From: Coriobacteriia bacterium
GTDB lineage: Bacteria; Actinomycetota; Coriobacteriia; Anaerosomatales; Anaerosomataceae
NCBI GenBank assembly: GCA_016938135.1
Contig: JAFGVD010000003.1
Span: 62,001-126,000, forward strand
Length of the DNA: 64,000 nt
Direction of reading: 5' to 3'
Made by a program: the position numbers and the translations under genes
In this document: in pieces, positions 20,223 through 30,327 of the stretch
How positions within the stretch are numbered: position 1 is the first letter of the stretch
How the letters are laid out: each line of letters starts with the position of its first letter
The notes under the pieces: generated by a model
Database searches by the model: none
Seen by the model: the letters and a program-made list of their open reading frames with translations, nothing else
What the model was told of the DNA's origin: nothing

Positions 20223-21503
20223 ATGCGTGTGCTCGTCATCGGCGGAGGTGGCCGCGAACATGCGATCATCGACGCTCTCTCTCGCTCCTCCAAAGTCACC
20301 GCGCTGTTCTGTGCTCCCGGCAACGGGGGGACGGCGCTCCAGGGAACCAACGTCAACATCGAGTTGTTCGACCCCGTCTATATCGTCGAGTGGGCCGAGG
20401 CGAATGCTATCGATCTGGTAGTCGTCGGGCCTGAAGACCCGTTGGTGGTTGGCGCGGTCGACATCTGTCTCGCCTCGGGCATTCCGGCCTTCGGGCCGAA
20501 AGCCGCAGGCGCTCACATCGAGGGCTCGAAGTCCTTTGCCAAGGACCTGATGGCCAAATACGACATCCCTACTGCCAAGTACGGCGTGTTCGATACGTCG
20601 GAAGAGGCCATGGAGTACCTGGATACCCTGATCGCCCCCGTGGTCGTCAAGGCCGACGGTCTGGCCGCAGGCAAAGGCGTCGTTGTGGCGACCGACCTCA
20701 TCAAGGCGCGTGCGGCGGTCACCGAGTGCTTCGACGGTCGTTACGGGGACGCCGGTCAGCGTGTTGTCATCGAGGAGTTCCTTGACGGCCCCGAGTGTTC
20801 GCTGCTCGTCTTCACTGACGGCAAGACCGTGCTCCCTATGGTCCCCGCGCAGGACCACAAGCGCGCCTACGACAACGACGAAGGCCCCAACACCGGCGGC
20901 ATGGGCGTGTACTCGCCCGTCCCGGTCGTTGACGAGGCCACACTTGCACAGATGACCGCCATCATGGAACAGACGGTCGCTGCGTTCGTCTCGGAAGGGA
21001 TCGACTACCGGGGCGTGCTGTACGGCGGGTTCATCCTGACCGATGACGGCCCCAAGGTGCTTGAGTACAACGCCCGCTTCGGCGATCCGGAGACGCAGGT
21101 CGTGCTGCCGCGTTTGAAGACCGATATCGTGGACGTCTTCATGGCGTCCATCGAGCAGTGCCTTGATGAGCTCACTCTGGAGTGGAGCGATGACGCTGCG
21201 GTCAGCGTGGTTCTCGCATCCGGCGGATATCCCGACGTCTACGAAAAGGGCAAAGCCATCAAGGGCATCGATGCCGCCGAGAGGATCGAAGGCGTCCGCG
21301 TCTACCATGCGGGCACGGTGCTTGCCAAAGACGGCACCGTGTTCACCAACGGCGGACGCGTGCTCAACGTGACGGCTGTCGCACCCACGCTTGCCGAGGC
21401 GCGCTCGCGTGCTTATGAGGCCGTCGACCTCATAAGCTTCCAAGACATGCAGTACCGCACCGACATCGGCCTCAAGGCGCTTCGCGCTCTCGGGGAGGCA
21501 TAG
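20223..21503 (+). CDS. purD: Phosphoribosylamine-glycine ligase
   Basis: MRVLVIGGGGREHAIIDAL; KADGLAAGKGVVVA; LEYNARFGDPETQVVLPRL. Confidence 0.97.
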   Translation: MRVLVIGGGGREHAIIDALSRSSKVTALFCAPGNGGTALQGTNVNIELFDPVYIVEWAEANAIDLVVVGPEDPLVVGAVDICLASGIPAFGPKAAGAHIEGSKSFAKDLMAKYDIPTAKYGVFDTSEEAMEYLDTLIAPVVVKADGLAAGKGVVVATDLIKARAAVTECFDGRYGDAGQRVVIEEFLDGPECSLLVFTDGKTVLPMVPAQDHKRAYDNDEGPNTGGMGVYSPVPVVDEATLAQMTAIMEQTVAAFVSEGIDYRGVLYGGFILTDDGPKVLEYNARFGDPETQVVLPRLKTDIVDVFMASIEQCLDELTLEWSDDAAVSVVLASGGYPDVYEKGKAIKGIDAAERIEGVRVYHAGTVLAKDGTVFTNGGRVLNVTAVAPTLAEARSRAYEAVDLISFQDMQYRTDIGLKALRALGEA

Positions 21504-21506
21504 GCC

Positions 21507-22832
21507 ATGCTTGCCGAGAGACTGCTCTCTACCGCTGTCTCCATGGCGCAGAAGAGCTACTTCACCAAAGACCCGAAGCCGGTCATGTCTTTGCCTGCTC
21601 CCGCCGCAGGCAAGGAGTACCTGCTCTACGCGCACGTGCCGTTCTGTGAGCGCCTGTGCCCGTACTGCAGCTTCAACCGGTTCCCTTTCAACGACGAGCG
21701 GGCGCGCAGCTACTTCAAGAGCCTGCGGGCGCAGATGCGCATGGTGGCCGACCTGGGCTACGACTTCGGTTCGCTCTATATCGGTGGCGGCACGCCCACG
21801 ATCCTGATCGATGAGCTCTGCGAGACCATCGACCTCGCGCGTGAGCTCTTCTCCATCAAAGAGGTTTCCACCGAGACCAATCCCAACCACCTGATACCTT
21901 CAGTGCTGGAGCCGCTTAAAGACCGGGTGCAGCGCTTCTCGGTAGGCGTCCAGAGCTTTGACGACGATCTGCTTAAGCAGATGGACCGCTATGACAAATA
22001 CGGCTCAGGCGCTCAGATCTTGGAGCGCCTGCAGTCGCTGGAGGGTTTCTTCCATTCGCTCAACGTGGACATGATATTCAACTTCCCCAGCCAGTCCGAG
22101 GAAGTCTTGCGTGCAGACATCGCAGCGGTCAAGGCGAGCAAGTGTAACCAGACGACCTTTTACCCGCTCATGGCTTCGCGCTCTGTGGAGCGCAGCCTGC
22201 GCAACACCGTGGGCATGGTGGATTACGACCGCGAGGCCCGCTACTACAAGATCCTCGTCGACGAGCTGTCAGACACCTTCGAGCTCTCTACGGCGTGGAC
22301 GTTCTCGCGCACAGGTGGCGGCATGATCGATGAGTACATCGTGGACTACGAGGAGTACGTGGGCATCGGCAGCGGCGCGTTCAGCTACCTGGACGGTAAC
22401 ATCTACGTCACCACGTTCTCGTTGCGCGACTACGACAAGGCCATCGGCGAGGGCCGTATGCCGGTGGCGATAGGCAGCGCCAACAACAGCCTCGCCAATC
22501 AGATGCGCTATCGCTTCTTGATGGAGCTGTTCGGTCTGCGGCTGGACAAGCGCAAATTCGAGCGTGACTTCGGGGTCAGCGTGGAGCGAGGCCTGCGCAA
22601 GGAGATGCTGTTCTTCCGTACCTTCGGCGGCTTTGCCACGGACAACGCAGAGGAGCTGACCCTTACCGAGAAGGGCCGCTACCTTACGGTTGTGATGCAG
22701 CGTTCGATGTTCGCCGATCTCAACAACCTGCGAGACACAGCCCGCAACGCGCTATCAGCTGATGAGAGGGACCTGCTCTTCGGCGACGGAGAGCCCGCCT
22801 GTGGCGTTGACCACACCCCGCCCGTTCTCTGA
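21507..22832 (+). CDS. Coproporphyrinogen III oxidase-like radical SAM protein (HemN/HemW family)
   Basis: [16 protein letters not shown] radical SAM CxxxCxx[18 protein letters not shown]. Confidence 0.85.
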   Translation: MLAERLLSTAVSMAQKSYFTKDPKPVMSLPAPAAGKEYLLYAHVPFCERLCPYCSFNRFPFNDERARSYFKSLRAQMRMVADLGYDFGSLYIGGGTPTILIDELCETIDLARELFSIKEVSTETNPNHLIPSVLEPLKDRVQRFSVGVQSFDDDLLKQMDRYDKYGSGAQILERLQSLEGFFHSLNVDMIFNFPSQSEEVLRADIAAVKASKCNQTTFYPLMASRSVERSLRNTVGMVDYDREARYYKILVDELSDTFELSTAWTFSRTGGGMIDEYIVDYEEYVGIGSGAFSYLDGNIYVTTFSLRDYDKAIGEGRMPVAIGSANNSLANQMRYRFLMELFGLRLDKRKFERDFGVSVERGLRKEMLFFRTFGGFATDNAEELTLTEKGRYLTVVMQRSMFADLNNLRDTARNALSADERDLLFGDGEPACGVDHTPPVL

Positions 22833-22842
22833 GGAGGAGACC

Positions 22843-23304
22843 ATGGCCGAGACACCCCTGGTAGGTATCGTGATGGGCAGCACCAGCGATATGCCCGTGA
22901 TGGAGGAGTGCGCCAAGCAGCTCGAGGCTTTCGGCGTGCCCTATGAGCTTATGGTCGCCTCGGCGCATCGTCAGCCGGAAAAGGTCCATGAGTGGGCGTC
23001 CACTGCAGCCGACCGTGGGATCCGCGTGATCGTCGCGGCTGCCGGCAAGGCTGCGCATCTGGGCGGCGTCGTGGCCGCCTTCACTCCGCTTCCGGTCATC
23101 ACCGTCCCCATGAAGACGTCTGATCTGGGCGGGCTGGATTCGCTGTTGTCCATGGTGCAGATGCCTACAGGAGTGCCGGTGGCGTGCGTTGCCATCAACG
23201 GCGCCAAGAACGCCGGTATCCTGGCGACTCAGATCCTGGGTACCGGGATGCCCGAGTACCGTGAAGTCATAAGCGCGATGAAGCAGGAGATGGCCGAAGG
23301 CTAG
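22843..23304 (+). CDS. purE: 5-(carboxyamino)imidazole ribonucleotide mutase
   Basis: [61 protein letters not shown]. Confidence 0.96.
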   Translation: MAETPLVGIVMGSTSDMPVMEECAKQLEAFGVPYELMVASAHRQPEKVHEWASTAADRGIRVIVAAAGKAAHLGGVVAAFTPLPVITVPMKTSDLGGLDSLLSMVQMPTGVPVACVAINGAKNAGILATQILGTGMPEYREVISAMKQEMAEG

Positions 23305-23330
23305 GCCTGCTGACGAGGCAAGGGGAGCGG

Positions 23331-23861
23331 ATGAGCCAGGGTAGCGAGTCACCAGCGCAGGAAGTCGAGTATGCGAGGCCGGACGAGGCTGCGCTGCGCC
23401 AGTCCGCCGCGTACCGCAGGCAGCGGCTGCCCGTCATGGCTCTGTTCCTGGTGGGGGTCGTCATATGCGCCTTCGGCTTTAGACCGTTGGGTCAGGCGCT
23501 CGGGACGTTGGGAGCCAGTGTCTATGACACGATGGTGGCGGGCGGCGTGGCACAGATGAGCGCCGGACTTGCCATTTTGCTTATCGCCGATGGCGTCGGC
23601 TTCATCCTGGTGTTGTTGCTTGCGATGTTTGTCGGACCCCGCGTGCCCTCCGGGTTCCCGCATATCGTGCTCGGCATCCTGATACCGCTGACACTTGCCG
23701 TCATGCAGGCCGAGATGTCCACCCGCACCGGTGGTGCAGGCGGGCTTGCCGACACGGAGTTCGCCCGATGGAGCTTCGTGGTGATGTTCCTGGTGACCAT
23801 CGCCACCGCCGAAGGTGGCGTGGCCATGGGGCGTCATCGCCTGGAGAGACGCGCGGGCTAA
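23331..23861 (+). CDS. Membrane protein of unknown function
   Basis: ORF with several hydrophobic segments directly after purE. Confidence 0.6.
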   Translation: MSQGSESPAQEVEYARPDEAALRQSAAYRRQRLPVMALFLVGVVICAFGFRPLGQALGTLGASVYDTMVAGGVAQMSAGLAILLIADGVGFILVLLLAMFVGPRVPSGFPHIVLGILIPLTLAVMQAEMSTRTGGAGGLADTEFARWSFVVMFLVTIATAEGGVAMGRHRLERRAG

Positions 23862-23866
23862 GAGCG

Positions 23867-24361
23867 CTACCAGCCCCAGGTGCCCGGTCCGCCTTTGAAT
23901 GGACCCACGATGTCTGATGTGATCCAGCCTCCGTAGAACTCACCGGGCTGCGGCTGGACGACCTCGCCATCGACGAGGCATGCGCTCACCTTGGCGGGAT
24001 GGAAGGCGATGTGGCCCGCGATCGAGGCATAGGCCTTGCTCGGTTCCGGGTACTGCCACGCGGCGTCTTCGGCAATCTGATCGCCTACTTTGATCGAGAG
24101 ATAGCGTGCCGAACCCTTGTATTCGCAGTAGGTGGTGCGCGAGTTCTCGCTGAGGAACTCGTCGCACACGTCCGTGCGGGGGATGTAGTAGACCGGCGGA
24201 TGGCTGGTCTCAAGTATCCTGATGGCCTTCCGGGTGTCGGCGATGAGCTCGCCGGCGAAGTAGACTTCTACATGCTGTGTGGAAGGGTCGACCCTGGGTG
24301 GCCTGGGATAGTCCCAGACGGATTCCTGCCCCGGTTCGGGCTTGATGCGCTCCGGCTCCAT
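23867..24361 (-). CDS. DUF427 domain-containing protein
   Basis: VYFAGELIADTRKAIRILETSHPPVYYIPRTDV...CEYKGSARYLSIKVGD...AWQYPEP. Confidence 0.88.
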   Translation of the reverse strand: MEPERIKPEPGQESVWDYPRPPRVDPSTQHVEVYFAGELIADTRKAIRILETSHPPVYYIPRTDVCDEFLSENSRTTYCEYKGSARYLSIKVGDQIAEDAAWQYPEPSKAYASIAGHIAFHPAKVSACLVDGEVVQPQPGEFYGGWITSDIVGPFKGGPGTWGW

Positions 24362-24399
24362 AGCATCTCCTTTTGAGGTGATGCCAGGTACGTACCCTG

Positions 24400-25905
24400 C
24401 TAGACGCCGCCCAATGCAAGCGCGATGGATTCACGCACGATGGGCAGGATGACGGTCTCCCCACCCAGAACATGCGGAGTGCCCGTCTCGGCGGTGTTCA
24501 CCAGAAGCCTCTGGGCCACATCCGGATTCAGGCACGTCTTGGGCGTGAGGCCCAGAAACGTCCCCATGTGTGACGCCATGACGCCGCCTGCGAGCGCGTC
24601 GGGGAAGTCGTCGCCTGTTGCGATGGCCAGGCCACCAAAGCCCAGCGAGCTTTCCGGGAGGCAGAAGTCGATGATCTTGCCGGCGGTGGTGTAGCGATTG
24701 GAACCGTACAGGCGCGTGACGCCTTCGGTACCCACCATCGAAGCGAGGTCACTGGTGATCTGCGAGGACAGCGCGCTTGGGCCGCCCAGCATTATCGTGC
24801 GCGTGGCGCCGGTGCTTCTTATGGCCGAGGAGGCCTCGGCGGAGAGCGCGGTCGGTGCGCTGAGCAAGATCGGTCTTCCGGCATCGGCGGCAAAAGCGGA
24901 CGCCGCCAGCGCGTCCGGGAAGTTCAGTCCGGTGGCGACGAAGACGGTACCGTCGAACGTGCCGCCATCTGCCTGGATGCGGCTGACGGTCTCGTCCGCT
25001 ATCAGCCTGGCGGTGTCGTAGCGGTTGGTGCCGCCGATACGGGTGGCCTCAACGCTTGGCAACGCATCGAGCGTGTCGAAGACGCCTTGAGAGACTGCGG
25101 CCTCGCCGCCAATGACCAGGACCTTGGTTGCGCCAAGGCGGCCAATCTCTTCTATCACGCTGTCAGAGAGCCTTGCGGGATCTGTGAGAAGGATTGGACC
25201 GTCCACTGCTCCCGCCAGGGCTGCCGCTCCAAGCGCGTCGGGCCAGTTGGTTCCGGAGGCGATGACGACAGCTTCGGCTGAGCCGTCTCCGAAGGCCGTT
25301 TGAGAGGCTTTGACCGCTGTGTTGTAGCGGTTGCTCCCTGCCACCGGAGCGATGAACGGGGAGTAGTCGATGTTCTCGGTTATCCCGTTCAGCCGGTACG
25401 GTTTGTATGCCGTGTCGGCACCCCAATAGGGATAAGGAGTGACCCTGCAGACGGTCCCGTCGCCGGTCTTGTCCGATTGCGATGAACTCATCTCGTAAGC
25501 GTAGTAGGAGGCGTGGAGGGAGTCCGCCCAGCCGCCGAACACGACCGCGTGGGAGTCGTAGGCCACCAGGGCGTCGCCGGGCTGGAGCGCTTCTTTGGTC
25601 ACGAGGGTCGCGTAGTTGTGGAGGGTGCGGGTTGAGGCGCCGGTCTTGGGCAGGTTCCAGGCCATCGATGTGAAGCCCGAGCAGTCGCGCCGCCAGCCGT
25701 CGGCGGGGGATGTGACGATCTCGCCGGTCTCATCCGCCCAGCCGGTCTGCGTGTAGGGGATCTTCTTGTCGATCCACTGCTGAGCGCGGGACATGACCAG
25801 AGTGCGAGAAATCGCGGACGCGGGGGTTGCTCCAATCAACACTATAGCTACGGTGAGTGCCACAAGCATGCCCATGCGTGAGCGATTCGCGGCCGAATTA
25901 TCCAT
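24400..25905 (-). CDS. Secreted cell-wall-binding repeat (CWB2) protein with N-terminal CHAP/NlpC-like region
   Basis: Three repeats of the type GSNRYNTAVKASQ...VVIASGTNWPDALGAAALAG; N-terminal WRRDCSGFTSMAWNL. Confidence 0.85.
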   Translation of the reverse strand: MDNSAANRSRMGMLVALTVAIVLIGATPASAISRTLVMSRAQQWIDKKIPYTQTGWADETGEIVTSPADGWRRDCSGFTSMAWNLPKTGASTRTLHNYATLVTKEALQPGDALVAYDSHAVVFGGWADSLHASYYAYEMSSSQSDKTGDGTVCRVTPYPYWGADTAYKPYRLNGITENIDYSPFIAPVAGSNRYNTAVKASQTAFGDGSAEAVVIASGTNWPDALGAAALAGAVDGPILLTDPARLSDSVIEEIGRLGATKVLVIGGEAAVSQGVFDTLDALPSVEATRIGGTNRYDTARLIADETVSRIQADGGTFDGTVFVATGLNFPDALAASAFAADAGRPILLSAPTALSAEASSAIRSTGATRTIMLGGPSALSSQITSDLASMVGTEGVTRLYGSNRYTTAGKIIDFCLPESSLGFGGLAIATGDDFPDALAGGVMASHMGTFLGLTPKTCLNPDVAQRLLVNTAETGTPHVLGGETVILPIVRESIALALGGV

Positions 25906-25977
25906 ATTGTGGCTCCTGTGTGCTGCGACTGTACTACGACTGTGTGTATCGGCAGGGAGAGTGTACTCCCTGAATCG

Positions 25978-26349
25978 CTACTCGGATACCAAGACGGCTT
26001 CTCCGGTGGCCTGCACCGGATAAGATTCGGCCACCGGTCCTGTGAACCACGCCTGTGCCTGCATCCCTTCTTCGATGTCGTCCAGAGTGATCGGCTCGGG
26101 AGACGCGCCGTCAACCATGCGGAACAGGCCGGTCTGTGATGTGACGGTGATCGATGCTTTCGCGTCGCCGGTCTCACCGGGGCGCTCCTCCACCTGGATC
26201 GCTCCGTTGCCACCGCTTCTGCTGACAGCCGTGATGGTGCCTTCGATGTCGGCCTGGCGCGTAGGCGGGGAGGGTGAGCAAGCGCAGAGCGAGAACAGCG
26301 CGGCTACCACCATGATGCAGGCCGCTCGCACAATGATCCGTCCTGACAT
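25978..26349 (-). CDS. Small lipoprotein, DUF3221-like
   Basis: MSGRIIVRAACIMVVAALFSLCACSPSPP lipobox; ADIEGTITAVSR start of mature part. Confidence 0.6.
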   Translation of the reverse strand: MSGRIIVRAACIMVVAALFSLCACSPSPPTRQADIEGTITAVSRSGGNGAIQVEERPGETGDAKASITVTSQTGLFRMVDGASPEPITLDDIEEGMQAQAWFTGPVAESYPVQATGEAVLVSE

Positions 26350-26454
26350 GTCGCCCCCCTTGTACGTGTCGGTACCAAGGACGATGTACCCCCGAGAACA
26401 GGTTGATTCACGCTCATGTGAAACAAAGCACAAGAAAATCCCGATTCCCTCTTG

Positions 26455-26510
26455 ACTAGTGTGAAGTTCACAGTATTATGGAATCGCACTAGTGGTAACT
26501 TCACAGTATG
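26455..26510 (+). promoter_or_regulatory. Directly repeated operator upstream of padR
   Basis: ACTAGTGTGAAGTTCACAGTATT (26455-26477) and ACTAGTGGTAACTTCACAGTATG (26488-26510). Confidence 0.6.
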
Positions 26511-26915
26511 CATAAGTTGAGAATTCAACCAGAAGGAGGTGTGACCGTGGAGGAGTTTGCTGACTCGATCGTCCGCAAGTTCCAAAAGGAATTGAACGCG
26601 GGCACTGTCTCCCTTGTGCTTCTGGCGATTATGGCCCGTTCCGATGAGCCGCTCTATGGCTATCAGATCGCCAAGCAGCTCGAGGGCGCAACGGATGACG
26701 GTGCACCGGTCAAGCAGGGGACGCTGTACCCCGTACTCCGATCGCTGGAGAGTCAGGGTCTGTTGTCGAGCAGGGTCGAGCCGTCGGTCTCGGGCCCGCC
26801 CCGCAAGTACTACTCCATAACCGAGGTGGGACGGGCGGTTCTGGTGAGCTGGAAGGAAGCATGGTCACGGACACGTGACTTTGTCGAGGGAAGACTGGAG
26901 GGAGGTCGTGACTAA
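26508..26915 (+). CDS. PadR family transcriptional regulator
   Basis: LNAGTVSLVLLAIMARSDEPLYGYQIAKQLE...VKQGTLYPVLRSLESQGLLSSR...GPPRKYYSITEVG. Confidence 0.92.
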   Translation: MHKLRIQPEGGVTVEEFADSIVRKFQKELNAGTVSLVLLAIMARSDEPLYGYQIAKQLEGATDDGAPVKQGTLYPVLRSLESQGLLSSRVEPSVSGPPRKYYSITEVGRAVLVSWKEAWSRTRDFVEGRLEGGRD

Positions 26916-27819
26916 GATGATCGATCAGTACCTGGAGCAACTGAAGGCGAGTCTTGCTGGCGCCGATCCGGCGCTCATCCAAGACGCTATGTACGATGCC
27001 GAGGAGTACCTGCGCGCCGAGATGGAGGGCGTCGGTGCCGAGGAGGCCGAATCGCGTTTTGCCGGGGTCGTCGAGTCATACGGCACTCCCGGAGAAGTGG
27101 CCGACGCGTATCGCGAGACCGAGATCACGGTCAACCGTGCGCTCAAGGTACCGGAGCCGGCCGAGAAGCGCGGACCGTTGGCACGGTTCTTCGGCATCCT
27201 GGTCGACCCGATAGCCTACGGATCTCTGTTCTACCTGTTCCTCTCATTTGCCACAGGGATCGCGTACTTCACCTTCACGGCGACGATGCTGGGCACAGGT
27301 ATCGGGATGCTGATCGTGTGGGTAGGCATATTCATCCTGCTGGCGTTCTTTGCGATGGTCCGCGCGATAGGACTTGCGGAGGGACGCATGGTAGAAGGAC
27401 TGCTTGGGGTGAGAATGCCCAGACGACCCCGCGCGTTGCTGAGGCAGGCGGACTTCGGTCAGCGCCTGAGGCACTGGTTCACCGACCGTCGCACCTGGAC
27501 CTCGGTTCTCTACATGCTGCTGCAACTGCCCCTGGGAACGTTCTACTTCAGCCTGCTCGTCACGCTGATCTCGGTAAGTGGCACTGCGATCGCCTACCCG
27601 TTCTTGCAGGCGGCCGCGGACTACCCGCTGATCCAGTGGGGCCAATACGGCTACATGATCCAGCCGTGGGCGCAGCCGTTGGTGTCGATCGCAGGCGTTC
27701 TTGGCCTGCTGCTAACGCTGCACATAGCCAAGGCACTGGGCAAGCTGCACGGAGCTTACGCCAAGGCGATGCTCGTAGGAACGTATTCGGATTCACCTGA
27801 CGTGGTTGTGGCCGCGTAG
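26909..27819 (+). CDS. HAAS/DUF1700-type signalling membrane protein
   Basis: DQYLEQLKASLAGADPALIQDAMYDAEEYLRAEM...GTPGEVADAYRE HAAS-like helix, then TM segments; start approximate. Confidence 0.75.
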
Positions 27820-27839
27820 GTTTGAGGGAGTGGAGATAG

Positions 27840-28586
27840 ATGATGGACATGAGAAGGATTGCTGCCGCAGGTGCGGTCGCGCTTCTTGCAGGCGTGCTGC
27901 TCTTGGGTACCGGGTGCGTCAGGGTCGAACTTGACGATGACCCAGTGACGACCTTGAGCGCGGAGCGTGTGGACCTTGGGAGCGCAAGTACCGCAGCTGT
28001 TGTGATCGAGATGGGCGCAGGACAGCTCACTGTAGACTCTGACCCGGCTGTCAGTCTGATGGAGGCAGATTTCGACTATCGGCCCGTTACGCTGAAGCCG
28101 GAGGTTGATTACACCGTGAGTAACGGGCGAGGGGAGCTGCGTGTCAGCACGCCAAACAGGCCCGGGCTCAACATGGGAACGAACCTGCGCTATGCATGGG
28201 ATGTTCGTTTGGCCGAGGGCGTGCCGATGGACCTCGCGGTGAGCATGGGAGCCGGCGAGGCCAGTCTCAAGCTGGGGAGTCTCTCGCTGACCGGCTTGCA
28301 GGTGGACCTGGGCGCCGGTGACGCCACGATCGACCTTTCCGGCGACCCGCGCGTGGATCTTCAGGCTGACATCAACGCGGGCGTTGGAGCACTGACCCTC
28401 GTCGTTCCCCGCGAAGCGGGCGTGCGCATCATTGGCTACAAAGACGGTGTGGGTTCCTACCAGGCGGACGGTTTCAAGATCGACGGGGACTACCTCGTGA
28501 ACGAGGCATATGGATCGGCGACGGTCACCTACGACATCGTGCTCCGCCGCGGTGTGGGCGACGTCGTGATACGGATGGCTGACTAA
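27840..28586 (+). CDS. Lipoprotein with DUF4097/toast_rack-like beta-repeat domain
   Basis: LLLGTGCVRVE lipobox; SMGAGEASLKLGSLSLTGLQVDLGAGDATIDL repeats. Confidence 0.75.
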   Translation: MMDMRRIAAAGAVALLAGVLLLGTGCVRVELDDDPVTTLSAERVDLGSASTAAVVIEMGAGQLTVDSDPAVSLMEADFDYRPVTLKPEVDYTVSNGRGELRVSTPNRPGLNMGTNLRYAWDVRLAEGVPMDLAVSMGAGEASLKLGSLSLTGLQVDLGAGDATIDLSGDPRVDLQADINAGVGALTLVVPREAGVRIIGYKDGVGSYQADGFKIDGDYLVNEAYGSATVTYDIVLRRGVGDVVIRMAD

Positions 28587-28626
28587 CAAGACGCGTGTCT
28601 TGGATCAACAAGGAGAGTGGATCACA

Positions 28627-28920
28627 GTGGAGCTTTTTGGAGTTTTGGCTGCGGCGTCTGTCGTTGTGCAGGTGATCGCGTGGAGTGTGCTGGGGCTGCT
28701 GTTGCCGGCGTTCTGGCTGTGGATGCTGATCGATGCGGCGCTCCGTGAGGAGTGGGAGTATCCCGGCGGCACGTCCACCAGCAACAACAAGCTGGTGTGG
28801 ATACTGCTGATCGTGTTCGTGAACATCATGGCAGCGCCGTACTTCTTCATGGTGCACGCCAAGATCAAGCGCGGGACGATGGCGCGCCCGGCTGCCGGAG
28901 GCGCGACCGTAGTGTCATAG
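28627..28920 (+). CDS. PLDc_N-like small membrane protein
   Basis: FWLWMLIDAALREEWEY...NNKLVWILLIVFVNIMAAPYFF. Confidence 0.65.
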   Translation: MELFGVLAAASVVVQVIAWSVLGLLLPAFWLWMLIDAALREEWEYPGGTSTSNNKLVWILLIVFVNIMAAPYFFMVHAKIKRGTMARPAAGGATVVS

Positions 28921-28941
28921 CAGCGGACAGCAGGTATACAT

Positions 28942-28976
28942 GAAGGGCCGTCCTTCGCGGGCGGCCTTTCTGCTTT
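28942..28976 (+). terminator. Rho-independent terminator-like hairpin
   Basis: GGCCGTCCTTCGCGGGCGGCCTTTCTGCTTTT. Confidence 0.6.
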
Positions 28977-29035
28977 TCGCCAACTTAGTGAATAATGATG
29001 CAATCGTTGTGAATATCGCCGAGGAGGACCCGCAC

Positions 29036-30259
29036 ATGCCCCATCGCCCTTATGAAGACGTCCGTGTCACCGGTCATCTGATCGACTCGGGCATCATGTC
29101 CAAGATCATGGATGCGATCGTGGCATTCGATGCGGAGTTCGAGACCCTCGGCTTCGAGGTGGGGCGCACCAACGAAGACGCCTCTATCGCCGAGATCCGC
29201 GTGCATGGCCGGGACGAGCATCATCTTGACGAGGTGCTGGGTGCTATCCAGATGTACGGGGCCGAGCCCATCGATTCCGAAGATGCACACCTGCAGCCCG
29301 CCGCTACCGATGGCGTCTTCCCCGATGGCTTCTACGCCACCACCAACCTGGACACCGCCGTGCGTGTCGGTGGCAGGTGGATTCCGGTGGTCAATCCTGA
29401 GATGGACCTGGGCGTCATCATCGACATAGAGAACGGCACCGCGGGGACTGTCCCTATGGCCGACGTGAAAGCGGGCGACATGCTCGTCGTTGGCCACACG
29501 GGGCTGCGCGTTCGTCCCGTGGAGCGCCCCCGCGAGGCGCAGGCATTCGAGTTCATGAACTCGGCCGTGTCTTCCGAGAAGCCCAAGGCGCAGGTCGTCT
29601 CGGACATCGCTCACATGCTGCGTGCTGTCCGTGAGTCCGGCAAAGACGTCATAGCCGTGGTGGGCCCTGCCGTGGTTCACACCGGCGCATCTCCTCATCT
29701 GGCACGGCTCGTCAAGCTGGGCTACATCAGCGTGCTCTTCGGCGGCAACGCGGTGGCGGTACACGACATAGAATCCGCGCTGTACGGCACGTCCCTTGGT
29801 GTGTCCATGAAGTCCGGTGTGCCGATGGCCGGTGGGCACGAGCACCATCTGCGCGCGATCAATGCGATCCGTGGCGCCGGCGGGATCAAGCCTGCGGTGG
29901 AGTCCGGCCTTCTCACCGAGGGGCTCATGCACACACTGGTCACAAACGACGTTCCCTACGTGCTGGCCGGTTCCATCCGAGACGATGGTCCGCTGCCGGA
30001 CGTGATCACAGACACCATCGTCGCCCAGGGTGCGATGCGCCCCTACTGTCAGCAGGCCGGCGCGTGCATTATGCTCTCGACGATGCTGCACTCCATCGCA
30101 ACGGGTAACATGCTCCCGGCGTCTTGCACAACGGTGTGCGTGGACATCAATCCAGCCGTTGTCACCAAGCTCTCCGACCGCGGCAGCTTCCAGACCATCG
30201 GCATCGTCACCGACGTGGGGCTGTTCCTCGAGCAGTTGGCCAACGAGCTCGACGCATAG
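29036..30259 (+). CDS. TIGR00300-type LOR/SDH bifunctional protein (ornithine cyclodeaminase-like)
   Basis: N-terminal LOR/SDH region; VIAVVGPAVVHTGASPHLARLVKLGYISVLFGGNAVAVHDIE; preceded by GAGGAGG. Confidence 0.8.
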   Translation: MPHRPYEDVRVTGHLIDSGIMSKIMDAIVAFDAEFETLGFEVGRTNEDASIAEIRVHGRDEHHLDEVLGAIQMYGAEPIDSEDAHLQPAATDGVFPDGFYATTNLDTAVRVGGRWIPVVNPEMDLGVIIDIENGTAGTVPMADVKAGDMLVVGHTGLRVRPVERPREAQAFEFMNSAVSSEKPKAQVVSDIAHMLRAVRESGKDVIAVVGPAVVHTGASPHLARLVKLGYISVLFGGNAVAVHDIESALYGTSLGVSMKSGVPMAGGHEHHLRAINAIRGAGGIKPAVESGLLTEGLMHTLVTNDVPYVLAGSIRDDGPLPDVITDTIVAQGAMRPYCQQAGACIMLSTMLHSIATGNMLPASCTTVCVDINPAVVTKLSDRGSFQTIGIVTDVGLFLEQLANELDA

Positions 30260-30327
30260 CGCCCGTCCCGACGCCTCTTCGGCTGGCTCGACTCTTGCTG
30301 GGGTATGAGTCGGTAAGGAGGCGCGAG

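Noticed and set aside
20112-21890. 592-aa minus-strand ORF opposite purD
   Set aside because: Shadow ORF of purD and the next gene.
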